From: PMNU01 sp035479875
Lineage (GTDB): Bacteria > Patescibacteriota > Saccharimonadia > Saccharimonadales > UBA4665
Reading direction: 5' to 3'
Assembly: GCA_035479875.1 (NCBI GenBank)
Contig: DATIIH010000011.1
Span: 14,661 to 78,660 of the forward strand
Length of the DNA stretch: 64,000 bases
Positions 37,766 through 45,888 of this stretch are shown one piece after another; the first letter of the stretch is position 1, and each line of letters opens with the position of its first letter. The position numbers and the translations under genes are program-made. The notes under the pieces were generated by a model, which worked only from the letters and a program-made list of their open reading frames with translations, did no database searches and was not told where the DNA came from.

Positions 37766-38203
37766 ATGGCAGAAACAACTAACCCAACCCCAACCACAAC
37801 TACTGAAGCACCGGCAACCGCCGTTGTTACTAAGAAGAAGAAATCCAAGCGCAGTGTGCCGACCGGCCAAGTGCATATTTTGGCAACGTTTAACAACACC
37901 ATTGTTGCTTTTACCGACTCCAAAGGTGGCGTACTAACCACGGCCAGCGCTGGCGCCTGCGGTTTCCGCGGTTCCAAAAAAGGTACGGCTTACGCCGCGC
38001 AGGTAGCTACCGAAAAGGCAGGCAACCTGGCGCGTCAGCAGCACGGCATGAGCAAAGTCGACGTTTTTGTTAAGGGCGTAGGCCTCGGCCGCGACGCGGC
38101 TATCCGCACCCTCATTAACCTGAACATGCAAGTCGAAAATTTAACCGACGTAACTGGCGTGAAGCACGGTGGCGTGCGTCCGCGCAAGGCACGAAGGGTT
38201 TAA
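37766..38203 (+). CDS. rpsK: Ribosomal protein uS11
   Basis: A 145-residue platform protein: HILATFNNTIVAFTDSKGG, GFRGSKKGTAYAAQVA, KHGGVRPRKARRV. It has a Thr/Pro/Lys-rich N-terminal extension of about 25 residues. Confidence 0.96.
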   Translation: MAETTNPTPTTTTEAPATAVVTKKKKSKRSVPTGQVHILATFNNTIVAFTDSKGGVLTTASAGACGFRGSKKGTAYAAQVATEKAGNLARQQHGMSKVDVFVKGVGLGRDAAIRTLINLNMQVENLTDVTGVKHGGVRPRKARRV

Positions 38204-38212
38204 GGTAACGAT

Positions 38213-38839
38213 ATGGCACGAGATACTCAATCTATTGTAAAAATGTCCCGCCGCGAAGGTTATGCGCTGCACCCCAAAGCTCACAAAGCTCTGGTAAAGC
38301 GCCCAACTATTCCTGGCCAACACGGCAACAGCCGTGGCGGTGGTCGCCGCAATCAAGCCAGCCAGTATTCACTACAGCTGCGCGAGAAGCAGAAGGTTAA
38401 GCGTCTGTATGGCTTGCTCGAAAAGCAATTTAGCAACCTGATGAAAGAAGCTTCACGCCGCCAAGGCCAATCTGGCGAAGTATTGCTCCAGTTGCTTGAG
38501 CAACGTTTGGACAACGCCGTATACCGCGCCGGCTTCGCGACCTCACGCCGCGCAGCCCGTCAGCTGGTAACGCACGGCCACTTTACGCTCAACGGCACCC
38601 GCGTCGACATCCCGTCGATCCGCGTTAAGGCCGGCGACGAATTTACCGTCCGCGAACACAGCAAAGGCACCGAATACTTCAAGAAGCTCGACGACGTAAG
38701 CCCCGCTCCGGCAACCACTCCTGACTGGATAAAAGTTGACCGCAAGAAGGTAGCCGTTAAAGTTACGGGCCTTCCGACTCGCACCGACGCCGAACCAGAC
38801 CTTAATGAACAATTAATCGTAGAATACTACTCACGCTAG
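38213..38839 (+). CDS. rpsD: Ribosomal protein uS4, Cys-minus
   Basis: A 208-residue assembly protein with an S4 RNA-binding domain (RLDNAVYRAGFATSRRAARQ). The N-terminal zinc-knuckle Cys of some homologues are absent (SIVKMSRREGYALHPKAHKA). PGQHGNSRGGGRR is conserved. Confidence 0.96.
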   Translation: MARDTQSIVKMSRREGYALHPKAHKALVKRPTIPGQHGNSRGGGRRNQASQYSLQLREKQKVKRLYGLLEKQFSNLMKEASRRQGQSGEVLLQLLEQRLDNAVYRAGFATSRRAARQLVTHGHFTLNGTRVDIPSIRVKAGDEFTVREHSKGTEYFKKLDDVSPAPATTPDWIKVDRKKVAVKVTGLPTRTDAEPDLNEQLIVEYYSR

Positions 38840-38850
38840 GAGGCAGTTGA

Positions 38851-39804
38851 ATGTCAAAAACAATTCACACACCAGGGTTAGTGCAAGTAGATGACCACAG
38901 CGGCAGTTCTGCCACGTTTGTCATCGAGCCGCTGCACAGCGGTTACGGCATGACGCTTGGTAACTCACTTCGCCGTGTTCTGCTTTCGAGCATTGCCGGC
39001 GCCGCTGTTACGAGCTTTAAGATCGAAGGCGTTACCCACGAATTCACCACTGTCAAGGGCGTTAAGGAAGATGTCGTTGACATCATGCTTAACCTCAAGG
39101 GCGTTCGATTCCGCGTATACGGCGAAGAGCCACAAAACGTGCGCATCGTTAAACAAGGTAAGGGCGTTGTAACCGCCAAAGACATCCAGGTTAACGCCGA
39201 TGTTGAGGTTGTTAACCCCGAACACGTGATTGCTACCGTGGACGACGACAAAGCTAAGTTTGTAGTCGACCTCGTGGTCGAAACCGGCCGCGGTTACCGC
39301 ACCGTAGAAGAAGGCACGGCCAAGAAGGCAAGCGACTACGTCGCCCTCGACGCCATCTTTAGCCCGGTGCTACGCGTTCGCTACAAGGTAGAGAATACCC
39401 GCGTTGGCCAAATGACCGACCTCGACAAGTTACTCCTTACGGTTGACACCGACGGCTCGATCACCCCGCGCGACGCTTTTGAAGAAGCTGCCGCCATTTT
39501 GGTAAACCAATACACCGCACTAGCTGGCAAGACTCGCGTCGAGACCAGTGAAGCGTTAAGCGGCAATGGCGCCCAAAGCGCTGCTCGCCTGCACGACGAA
39601 GCTGGTGATGACATGGGCAACCTCAACACTCCTATCGAAGACCTCAATTTGAGCGCCCGCACCACCAACGCCCTAGTAAACAACGACATCCACACCATCA
39701 AGGACTTGTTTAGCCTGAGCGACGCTGAGTTGCGTGACCTCAAGGGTTTTGGCAGCAAAGCCCTCGACGAAGTCAAAGAAAAACTAGCGGAGATGGAGCT
39801 GTAA
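38851..39804 (+). CDS. rpoA: RNA polymerase alpha subunit
   Basis: A 317-residue protein. The N-terminal dimerisation domain has FVIEPLHSGYGMTLGNSLRR and the C-terminal domain, which contacts DNA and activators, has IEDLNLSARTTNALVNNDI and LKGFGSKALDEVKEKL. Linker and both domains are complete. GGAGG lies upstream. Confidence 0.97.
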   Translation: MSKTIHTPGLVQVDDHSGSSATFVIEPLHSGYGMTLGNSLRRVLLSSIAGAAVTSFKIEGVTHEFTTVKGVKEDVVDIMLNLKGVRFRVYGEEPQNVRIVKQGKGVVTAKDIQVNADVEVVNPEHVIATVDDDKAKFVVDLVVETGRGYRTVEEGTAKKASDYVALDAIFSPVLRVRYKVENTRVGQMTDLDKLLLTVDTDGSITPRDAFEEAAAILVNQYTALAGKTRVETSEALSGNGAQSAARLHDEAGDDMGNLNTPIEDLNLSARTTNALVNNDIHTIKDLFSLSDAELRDLKGFGSKALDEVKEKLAEMEL

Positions 39805-39805
39805 G

Positions 39806-40282
39806 ATGCACCGCCACGGATACAAAGGCCGCAAACTAGGCCGCGAGCGTGATCAGCGCAGCGCGCTAGTGAAGGGTTTGGCCGACTCTCTAGTGAAATA
39901 CGAGAGCATCGAAACGACGCTACCCAAAGCGAAAGAAGTTGTTCCTTACGTCGAAAAGCTTATCACCAAAGCTAAAAAGGGCGACCTGCACAACCGCCGC
40001 CAGATCATTTCTGACCTGCAAACGGTTGCCAGCGCACACAAACTGGTAGATCAAATTGCCCCTAAGCTTACGGGCCGCACGAGCGGACACCTGCGCATCG
40101 AAAAGACGCACACCCGCCGCGGCGACAACGCCCAAATGGCCCGCGTAAGTTTTGTGGACGACCTCAAGGAGGCTCCGGTAGCTAAGGCTGCCGCCGCCAA
40201 GCCCAAGGCCGAAGCTACCAAGAAGCCAATTGCCAAAACTCCTGCTAAAAAGGCCGTCAAAGCCGACAAGGAGACTAAGTAA
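39806..40282 (+). CDS. rplQ: Ribosomal protein bL17 with long basic tail
   Basis: A 158-residue protein. The core is normal (MHRHGYKGRKLGRERDQRSA, GDNAQMARVSFVD), followed by about 40 residues of Lys/Ala/Pro repeats. It is tightly coupled to rpoA (one base) and rplM (overlap). Confidence 0.95.
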   Translation: MHRHGYKGRKLGRERDQRSALVKGLADSLVKYESIETTLPKAKEVVPYVEKLITKAKKGDLHNRRQIISDLQTVASAHKLVDQIAPKLTGRTSGHLRIEKTHTRRGDNAQMARVSFVDDLKEAPVAKAAAAKPKAEATKKPIAKTPAKKAVKADKETK

Positions 40283-40722
40283 TGAAAACCTATAGCGCCA
40301 AGGCCAGCGACGTCACCCGTAAGTGGTACGTCATCGACGCCAGCGAAGCCTCCTTGGGCCGCGTAGCGACCAAGATCGCAACGCTCCTTACAGGAAAAGG
40401 CAAGCCAATGTTTACTCACAACATTGACACCGGCGACTTTGTTGTCGTCATCAACTCTGGTAACGTCAAAGTCACCGGTAGCAAAATGGACACCAAGATG
40501 TACTACCGCCACAGCGGTTACCCTGGTGGCCTCACCGAACTCACCATGCGTGAGAAGATGGAAAAAGACCCCACGGCTGTACTAATCCAGGCTGTGCGCG
40601 GTATGTTGCCGGTTAACAAATTGCGCGATGCGCGCCTGGAACGCCTTAAGGTGTACGCCGGTGCCGAGCACAACCACCAAGCGCAAAAACCCGAAGCTAT
40701 TTCGGTGAAAGAAGGCAAATAA
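40282..40722 (+). CDS. rplM: Ribosomal protein uL13
   Basis: A 146-residue 50S protein: KWYVIDASEASLGRVATKIA, YYRHSGYPGGLTELTMREKM, AVRGMLPVNKLRDARLERLK. Overlaps both neighbours by one base. Confidence 0.96.
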   Translation: MKTYSAKASDVTRKWYVIDASEASLGRVATKIATLLTGKGKPMFTHNIDTGDFVVVINSGNVKVTGSKMDTKMYYRHSGYPGGLTELTMREKMEKDPTAVLIQAVRGMLPVNKLRDARLERLKVYAGAEHNHQAQKPEAISVKEGK

Positions 40723-41120
40723 TGGCTGCACACACTTACTTCTACGCGCTGGGCCGCCGCAAGTCGGCTACCGCACGTGTCCGTCTGCAGGGCGGCAAGG
40801 GCAGCATCACGGTTAATGGCAAGCCCGCCGAAGAATACTTCGCTGGCAGCAAGAACCTGCTTAATGAGCTTGCTAAGCCGTTTGCTGCACTCGAGCAAGA
40901 GAACAAGTTCGACATCACCGCCAACGTTGACGGTGGCGGTCACGCTGGACAAGTCGATGCTATCCGCCTCGGCATTGCCAAAGCGATGGTTGCTATGAAC
41001 GAAGAGCTCAAGAGCACGCTTAAGCGTGCAGACCTCTTAAGCCGCGACTCCCGCGAGCGCGAGCGCAAGAAGTTTGGCCTCAAGGGCGCCCGCAAGCAAC
41101 GCCAATTCACCAAGCGTTAA
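40722..41120 (+). CDS. rpsI: Ribosomal protein uS9
   Basis: A 132-residue 30S protein: YALGRRKSATARVRLQGGKG, GGHAGQVDAIRLGIAKAM and C-terminal KKFGLKGARKQRQFTKR that reaches the P-site tRNA. Last gene of the ribosomal operon. Confidence 0.97.
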   Translation: MAAHTYFYALGRRKSATARVRLQGGKGSITVNGKPAEEYFAGSKNLLNELAKPFAALEQENKFDITANVDGGGHAGQVDAIRLGIAKAMVAMNEELKSTLKRADLLSRDSRERERKKFGLKGARKQRQFTKR

Positions 41121-41122
41121 GG

Positions 41123-41198
41123 TAATGAGACACCCCGAAGGGGTTTCTCATCGCGCCGGGCTAAAGAGAAGTCGCATCGAGCGGCTTCTTTTATTTAT
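41123..41198 (+). terminator. Tandem terminators after rpsI
   Basis: ATGAGACACCCC pairs with GGGGTTTCTCAT, and a second hairpin, AGAGAAGTCGC with GCGGCTTCTTTT, ends in a T run. They separate the ribosomal operon from the convergent HAD gene. Confidence 0.8.
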
Positions 41199-41776
41199 GT
41201 TTGAGGGTATAAGACGGTCTCGATCTGCTTGGTGAAGTCAAAAAAATCGTAGTACTGGATAGCGGTGATGCCGTACCCGCGCGCGGCCTCAACGTACTCG
41301 GTCTGATCGTCAATGAATAGCATATCCTTAAGTTCAACGCCCAAGCGTTCAGCAGCGATCTCGAATATTTTGCGTTCCGGTTTCACGCAGCCAACCTCAC
41401 CAGATACAACTATAGCGTCGAATAAGGCCAGCGCGTCTGGTGGCAAACGCCGTTGTACGCTGCCTTGATTAGCGTTGCTCACCATACCAATCTTGTATCT
41501 TTCTTTTAGCTCAGTACGGACATAAGTAAAGAGTTTGGTGTTTGGTTGCTCCATGCGCTTAGCGGTTTCGAGCCAGTCATCCACCGAGACGCCGATGCGG
41601 TCGGCAACGCGCTTGTTAAAGTCAGTGGGCGAGATTAATGCCAAATTGGCCAGGCCGAGGACCTGATGAATAAACGGGTCATCTTTGTTTGGGTCGCCGC
41701 CTGCCTCCCGATACGTTTCGCGGAAACCGCGGCCCACTAAAACTCCGTAACAATCGAACACAATCGCCTTAATCAT
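41195..41776 (-). CDS. HAD-like hydrolase
   Basis: A 193-residue haloacid-dehalogenase-like phosphatase. Motif I is AIVFDCYGVLV, motif II MVSNANQGSV, motif III Lys in CVKPERKIF and motif IV FIDDQTEYVEAA. The usual second Asp of motif I (DxD) is Tyr, as seen in some HAD-IA proteins. The alpha-helical cap lies after motif I. Substrate unknown. On the minus strand TATAAT (41789-41784) ends seven bases before the ATG, so the gene is leaderless. Confidence 0.88.
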   Translation of the reverse strand: MIKAIVFDCYGVLVGRGFRETYREAGGDPNKDDPFIHQVLGLANLALISPTDFNKRVADRIGVSVDDWLETAKRMEQPNTKLFTYVRTELKERYKIGMVSNANQGSVQRRLPPDALALFDAIVVSGEVGCVKPERKIFEIAAERLGVELKDMLFIDDQTEYVEAARGYGITAIQYYDFFDFTKQIETVLYPQT

Positions 41777-41848
41777 TACGGGTATTATACCTTATGCGGC
41801 GCGAAGATGGCACAGTACAATAAACTAGCCGAAAATAAATGCACATGC

Positions 41849-41854
41849 TATAGT
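41849..41854 (+). promoter_or_regulatory. -10 box of the trpS-operon leader
   Basis: TATAGT ends seven bases before the leader peptide ATG at 41862. The -35 is weak. Confidence 0.5.
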
Positions 41855-41861
41855 AGCGTTT

Positions 41862-41936
41862 ATGACTAACCGAAGGCACAGTTTTAGCTGGCAGATCGAC
41901 ACTTCTTGTGGCGGTTTGTTCTGTGCGTTTGTATAA
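41862..41936 (+). CDS. Leader peptide of the trpS operon
   Basis: A 24-residue frame with a single Trp codon at position 10 (HSFSWQID). A ribosome waiting at that codon would end about two bases short of the antiterminator arm at 41908-41915 while covering the upstream competing arm. The operon ends in tryptophanyl-tRNA synthetase. No Shine-Dalgarno; the start is leaderless by its spacing to the -10 box. Confidence 0.6.
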   Translation: MTNRRHSFSWQIDTSCGGLFCAFV

Positions 41937-41986
41937 TTTTCGAAAACTCAAGAATATTGAAGAGACCGCCACCGAGCGGCCTTTTT
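41868..41986 (+). promoter_or_regulatory. Attenuator of the trpS operon
   Basis: AACCG and CAC near 41868-41880 can pair with GTG and CGGTT of 41906-41916 (1:2). GTGGCGGT (41908-41915) pairs perfectly with ACCGCCAC (41965-41972) as antiterminator (2:3). CCGC (41966-41969) with GCGG (41976-41979), extended past a mismatch and followed by T5, forms the terminator (3:4). The 2:3 and 3:4 forms share bases and exclude each other. Confidence 0.7.
41961..41986 (+). terminator. Conditional terminator before the trpS operon
   Basis: AGAGACCGC pairs imperfectly with GCGGCCTTTTT (one A-C mismatch), with T5 following. It lies between the leader peptide and the AAGGAA ribosome site of the first gene. Confidence 0.65.
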
Positions 41987-42025
41987 AGTTACATAAAAGA
42001 ACAAGTTTTAGATAAGGAATTAGAA

Positions 42026-42668
42026 ATGAACACCACAATTAGATTAGTAGATACTGCAAATGTAGACGCGCTGACAGAGCAGGCAGTATACGAGCTAGCG
42101 GCACAAGGTTTTGAGCAACCAAATGATGATGAGATGCGGGCCGACACCATTCGCCATATTCGCGGCGCGGAGGCGTTGCAAGTAGCCTATCAAGAACAGG
42201 GGATGGTAGCATTCTCGCTCTACGGGAGAAGTCTTTGGCGGCCGAGCAGTAGAGCTCTCCGGCATCGTTGTGCAGCCTAACTGTCAGGCACGAAACATTG
42301 GCGCACAGATGTTGGCCGACTACATGCGGCTAACAAACCCAGAGTTGGTCTTCGCGCATACGCGCAACCCGGCAATTCTGCGTCTTTTGGCTGCGGCCTG
42401 TGGAGGCGAGGAGGCGGTATACCCGCTCAACAACTCAAGGCAGCACGCCGAGCTTGCGCTTCAGATACCCGGGGCCAGTGTGGAATCCGACGGAGTGGTG
42501 TACCACGTTAATCGGTATGGCAACACCGGGCTTTACGGCATGAGCGACCCTGCCGAGCGGCAGTTTGGCGCATCCGCTAGCCTCAAGGAGCGTTTCCCAG
42601 GGCTCAACGAAGTCGGCACGGCGCTCGTGGTGATTGCCGAACCACAACGTATGGAGGCACAGTTATGA
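42026..42668 (+). pseudogene. GNAT acetyltransferase with frameshift
   Basis: Two frames make one GNAT-like protein of about 213 residues. The first runs from ATG 42026 to about 42226. The second continues GEVFGGRAVELSGIVVQPNC and then QARNIGAQMLADYMR, the acetyl-CoA binding motif A. Removing one G from the GGG run at 42224-42226 joins them in frame. The homopolymer suggests a sequencing error or a contingency site. Substrate unknown; it is the first gene of the trpS operon and its ATG has AAGGAA upstream. Confidence 0.7.
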
Positions 42669-43378
42669 AACGTGTCCTGATTATTGGATCCCAGCACGGG
42701 AACGAGCTGCTGGGTGAGCTGCTGTACGCATATATACAAGGGCAGCCAGCGCATCCAAACCTGCAGGTGTCGTATATCTTGGCCAATCCTAGAGCGCATG
42801 AGACAGGGGTGCGATACGTTGAATCAGATATGAATCGCAGTTTTAAGTCCGGCCTAACTACTTATGAGGCCCAATGTGCTGAGCGGCTGTTGGCGTACGC
42901 ACAAGCACGTCTGTTCGACTTAGTCATAGACGCGCACACCACGACCGTTAACCAGCCGCCATGTGTTATAACAGCGGACATCGGCGGTGCGCGTGCGGAA
43001 TACATGCGAGCTTCTCATATCAAACACATAGTCGTGATGAAGCACGCCTTCTTACGCCAATCGCTAATCGGAAACGTCCCCCAAGCAGTTTCTGTTGAGG
43101 TGAGCGATACCCAATTGAGCGAGGAGCTATTCGAAGCGCTCTACCAAGACCTGGTAGCTTATGCTGCCGGGCGCGCCCGACATCCAGATAAAGAAGTGTT
43201 CGCAGTCACCGAGTTGCTTAAAAAGAGCCGTCTGGCGCCTGCAGAGGTTGCTGCGCTACGCAACTTTACCCGTTCGCCGCAAGGCTTCTACTCCGTACTC
43301 GTCGGCGAGGCAGCCTACGAGCAGCATGGCGACTATCTGGGCTTTGTAGCTAAGACGAAACAGGAGGTTACTGTATAA
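42665..43378 (+). CDS. AspA/AstE-like zinc carboxypeptidase-family protein
   Basis: A 237-residue protein of the succinylglutamate desuccinylase/aspartoacylase group. GSQHGNELLGE holds the zinc-binding His and Glu, and ESDMNRSF and LVIDAHTTT are the next family motifs. These enzymes remove acyl groups from N-acyl amino acids. An adjacent GNAT acetyltransferase suggests a paired acylation/deacylation of an amino acid or peptide. Its ATG overlaps the GNAT stop (ATGA) and it precedes trpS by one base. Confidence 0.75.
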   Translation: MKRVLIIGSQHGNELLGELLYAYIQGQPAHPNLQVSYILANPRAHETGVRYVESDMNRSFKSGLTTYEAQCAERLLAYAQARLFDLVIDAHTTTVNQPPCVITADIGGARAEYMRASHIKHIVVMKHAFLRQSLIGNVPQAVSVEVSDTQLSEELFEALYQDLVAYAAGRARHPDKEVFAVTELLKKSRLAPAEVAALRNFTRSPQGFYSVLVGEAAYEQHGDYLGFVAKTKQEVTV

Positions 43379-43379
43379 T

Positions 43380-44423
43380 ATGAGTATTGTGAGCAAACCT
43401 GTCATTTTAACCGGCATTCGTGCCAATAACGACCTGACTATTGGCAACTATTTGGGCGCGCTATTGCCCATGGTAGATATGGCCAAGAACCACGCCGAAG
43501 ACTTCGAGGTCAATCTCATGGTTGCTGACCTTCATAGCTTCACAACCCCCGTAGATTACTCTAAGTTATTCGAGCAAATACAGCACACCCTGCGCATCTA
43601 CAGCGCGGCAGGCTTACCCATGGACCAGCCGAATGTGCGAGTATTTCGCCAAAGTTACGTGCCGGCGCACAGTGAACTAACTTGGATTCTGGATTGTTTT
43701 ACTGGTATGGGCGAGCTATCACGCATGACCCAATTTAAAGACAAGTCAAACAAAATGAACGAAGACCGAATCAACGTCGGCTTGTTTAACTATCCCGTTC
43801 TCATGGCTTGCGACGTCCTCCTGTATAACGCGCAGTACGTGCCCGTTGGAGAAGACCAAACCCAGCATTTGGAGTTTATGCGCGATATTGCTGAACGCAT
43901 GAATAATCAGTTTGGCAGCGAACTGTTCACCGTCCCGCTGCCCGTGCCCAAGCAGCACGAGTTTTTTGGCAAAGACCAAGGCCTGCGCATCCGTGATCTC
44001 ATAGACCCCACCAAAAAAATGAGCAAGAGCGATGAGACGGGCCGCGGCGTCATATTTATGAACGACGCGCCAGAAGCGGCAGCCAAAAAAGTGATGAGCG
44101 CGGCCACTGATTCTTACGGTGAGATCAAATACGATATGCGAGAACGCCCGGGCATCAGCAACCTGCTGCAGATGCTGGCACTATTCTCTGATCGTGAGCT
44201 TACAGACGTACTTGGCGAGTATGAGGGTAAACCCAGTTACGGTGACCTTAAAAAAGCCGTTGCCGATCATGTGAGCAAGTTCTTGCAGAACTTCCAGGCC
44301 AACCTGGCCAACGTTGACGACAAGATTGTGCTCGCTAAGCTCGAAGCTAGCGAAGTTAAAATGAACGAGACTGCCAACGCCACCTTGCTGCGCGCCCAAA
44401 AGGCGGTGGGCCTCCGTGCGTAG
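43380..44423 (+). CDS. trpS: Tryptophanyl-tRNA synthetase
   Basis: A 347-residue class I synthetase. The HIGH-type motif is TIGNYLGALLPMV and the KMSKS motif is intact in DPTKKMSKSDETG. GEDQTQHLEFMRDIA is the conserved tRNA/ATP-site segment. It forms part of an operon with the GNAT and AspA-like genes and lies under a leader peptide containing one Trp codon. Confidence 0.96.
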   Translation: MSIVSKPVILTGIRANNDLTIGNYLGALLPMVDMAKNHAEDFEVNLMVADLHSFTTPVDYSKLFEQIQHTLRIYSAAGLPMDQPNVRVFRQSYVPAHSELTWILDCFTGMGELSRMTQFKDKSNKMNEDRINVGLFNYPVLMACDVLLYNAQYVPVGEDQTQHLEFMRDIAERMNNQFGSELFTVPLPVPKQHEFFGKDQGLRIRDLIDPTKKMSKSDETGRGVIFMNDAPEAAAKKVMSAATDSYGEIKYDMRERPGISNLLQMLALFSDRELTDVLGEYEGKPSYGDLKKAVADHVSKFLQNFQANLANVDDKIVLAKLEASEVKMNETANATLLRAQKAVGLRA

Positions 44424-45888
44424 CGTTAAAGACGTCCCGTTTTATCCCAACACCGCCGACGACATGCAGTGTATGGTTTCGGTGTACCGCTCGATAATCG
44501 AGTATGTTAAGGGCGAAAGGATGACCCAGCGAGCAGTGGCTGATTATGTGGGCTTTAAGCCTGGCCGCGCCGTATGGACGCTGGCACCGCTTACTAAAAT
44601 GGCTCAAGACGGTTTTGACATCGTGATGATTGAGCCGTTTGACTACCGGGCCTACGCTAAGCAAGGCCGATCGTATCTAGACACAATATTTACGCCCGAA
44701 AAGCTAGATTATCAGTTTACCTATACCAACATCGCAGAGATCCGCCCGCTCATTCCGGACTTTTTGCGCAGTGTTAATTGGGAAAAACGTTCGGCCAGGT
44801 TACAGGACATCGACAACCTGCTTACTAAGGACTATATCGTGTTTGTAACGCTCAACTCGCGCGAGCTAAACGGCCGCGAAGGCTTTGTGTCGCACGCCGT
44901 GCTGGTGATTGGCCGCGAGGGCTCTGATTATATTGTCCACGACCCCGGCTTGCCGCCACGGCCTTCGCGCGTTATACCTCGCTACAAATTATGGGAAGCG
45001 ATGGGCGGCAAAGACCATACCGAGGAAGTCACCGGCTTTAAGCTTAAAACGCTCATTGGCCTGCGGCTCGACCAGTATGTGGTGGGCACAAAGCCGCGCC
45101 TGAGTCGCGCGTTTGCTGCCAAGCTGATAGATGACGGCAGAGTGCTGGTTAACGGCGCATCTACAAAAGTCGGCTACAAAGTTAAAGAAGACGATAAGAT
45201 CACGATTGATTACGACGAAGCTATTCTGGACACCGTGCCAGATATTGATTTGCCCGTGCTATATGAAGACGCCGACTGCATCGTCATCAACAAACCAGCC
45301 GGTGTGCTTACGCATGTGCAAGGCGAATTTAACCCTGAAGCTACTGTTGCGAGTTATCTGCGCAAGCGCTCTGAGGGTCTAGCCGGCGATCGCGCCGGAG
45401 TGGTACATCGGCTAGACCGTGCCACCAGCGGCGTGATTATTGGCGCCAAGAACCAGCACGCCCTCAAGTTTTTGCAGGCCCAGTTTGCCGAGCGCAAGGC
45501 CAAAAAAACATATACTGCGATTGTGGAGGGCCATCTCAAACAGCCGGAGGCGGTCATTGATATGCCGATTGAGCGCAACCCTAAGGCACCAGCCACCTTT
45601 AGGGTGGGCGTCAACGGTAAAGCTGCTCGTACACATTACAAGGTGCTCAAGGAGAACGATGCGTATAGTTTGGTGGAGCTCAAACCTGAAACTGGCCGCA
45701 CCCATCAGCTACGCGTGCATCTCCAAAGAGTTGGCCACCCCATTGTCGGCGACCCCTTGTATGGTAGCGGCAAACACGGCGATCGCCTATATCTCCATGC
45801 CCATAAATTAGAGCTGACGCTGCCAGACGGCGAACGCAAGACGTTCACCGCACCACTGCCGCCAGAGTTTAAGGAACTGTTTGCATGA
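44416..45888 (+). CDS. C39-like peptidase domain fused to RluA-family pseudouridine synthase
   Basis: One 490-residue frame joins two unrelated modules. Residues 1 to about 205 resemble papain-like/C39 peptidases: FYPNTADDMQCMVSVYRSI holds a candidate Gln-Cys pair, and SHAVLVIGREGSDYIVHDPG a His and Asp. Residues 208-270 form an S4 RNA-binding domain (LRLDQYVVGTKPRLSRAFAA). Residues 275-490 are an RluD-like synthase with the catalytic Asp in GVVHRLDRATSGVI and GRTHQLRVHLQ. The synthase isomerises uridines in RNA. The ATG overlaps the trpS stop. Function of the peptidase part is unknown. Confidence 0.85.
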   Translation: MRSVKDVPFYPNTADDMQCMVSVYRSIIEYVKGERMTQRAVADYVGFKPGRAVWTLAPLTKMAQDGFDIVMIEPFDYRAYAKQGRSYLDTIFTPEKLDYQFTYTNIAEIRPLIPDFLRSVNWEKRSARLQDIDNLLTKDYIVFVTLNSRELNGREGFVSHAVLVIGREGSDYIVHDPGLPPRPSRVIPRYKLWEAMGGKDHTEEVTGFKLKTLIGLRLDQYVVGTKPRLSRAFAAKLIDDGRVLVNGASTKVGYKVKEDDKITIDYDEAILDTVPDIDLPVLYEDADCIVINKPAGVLTHVQGEFNPEATVASYLRKRSEGLAGDRAGVVHRLDRATSGVIIGAKNQHALKFLQAQFAERKAKKTYTAIVEGHLKQPEAVIDMPIERNPKAPATFRVGVNGKAARTHYKVLKENDAYSLVELKPETGRTHQLRVHLQRVGHPIVGDPLYGSGKHGDRLYLHAHKLELTLPDGERKTFTAPLPPEFKELFA

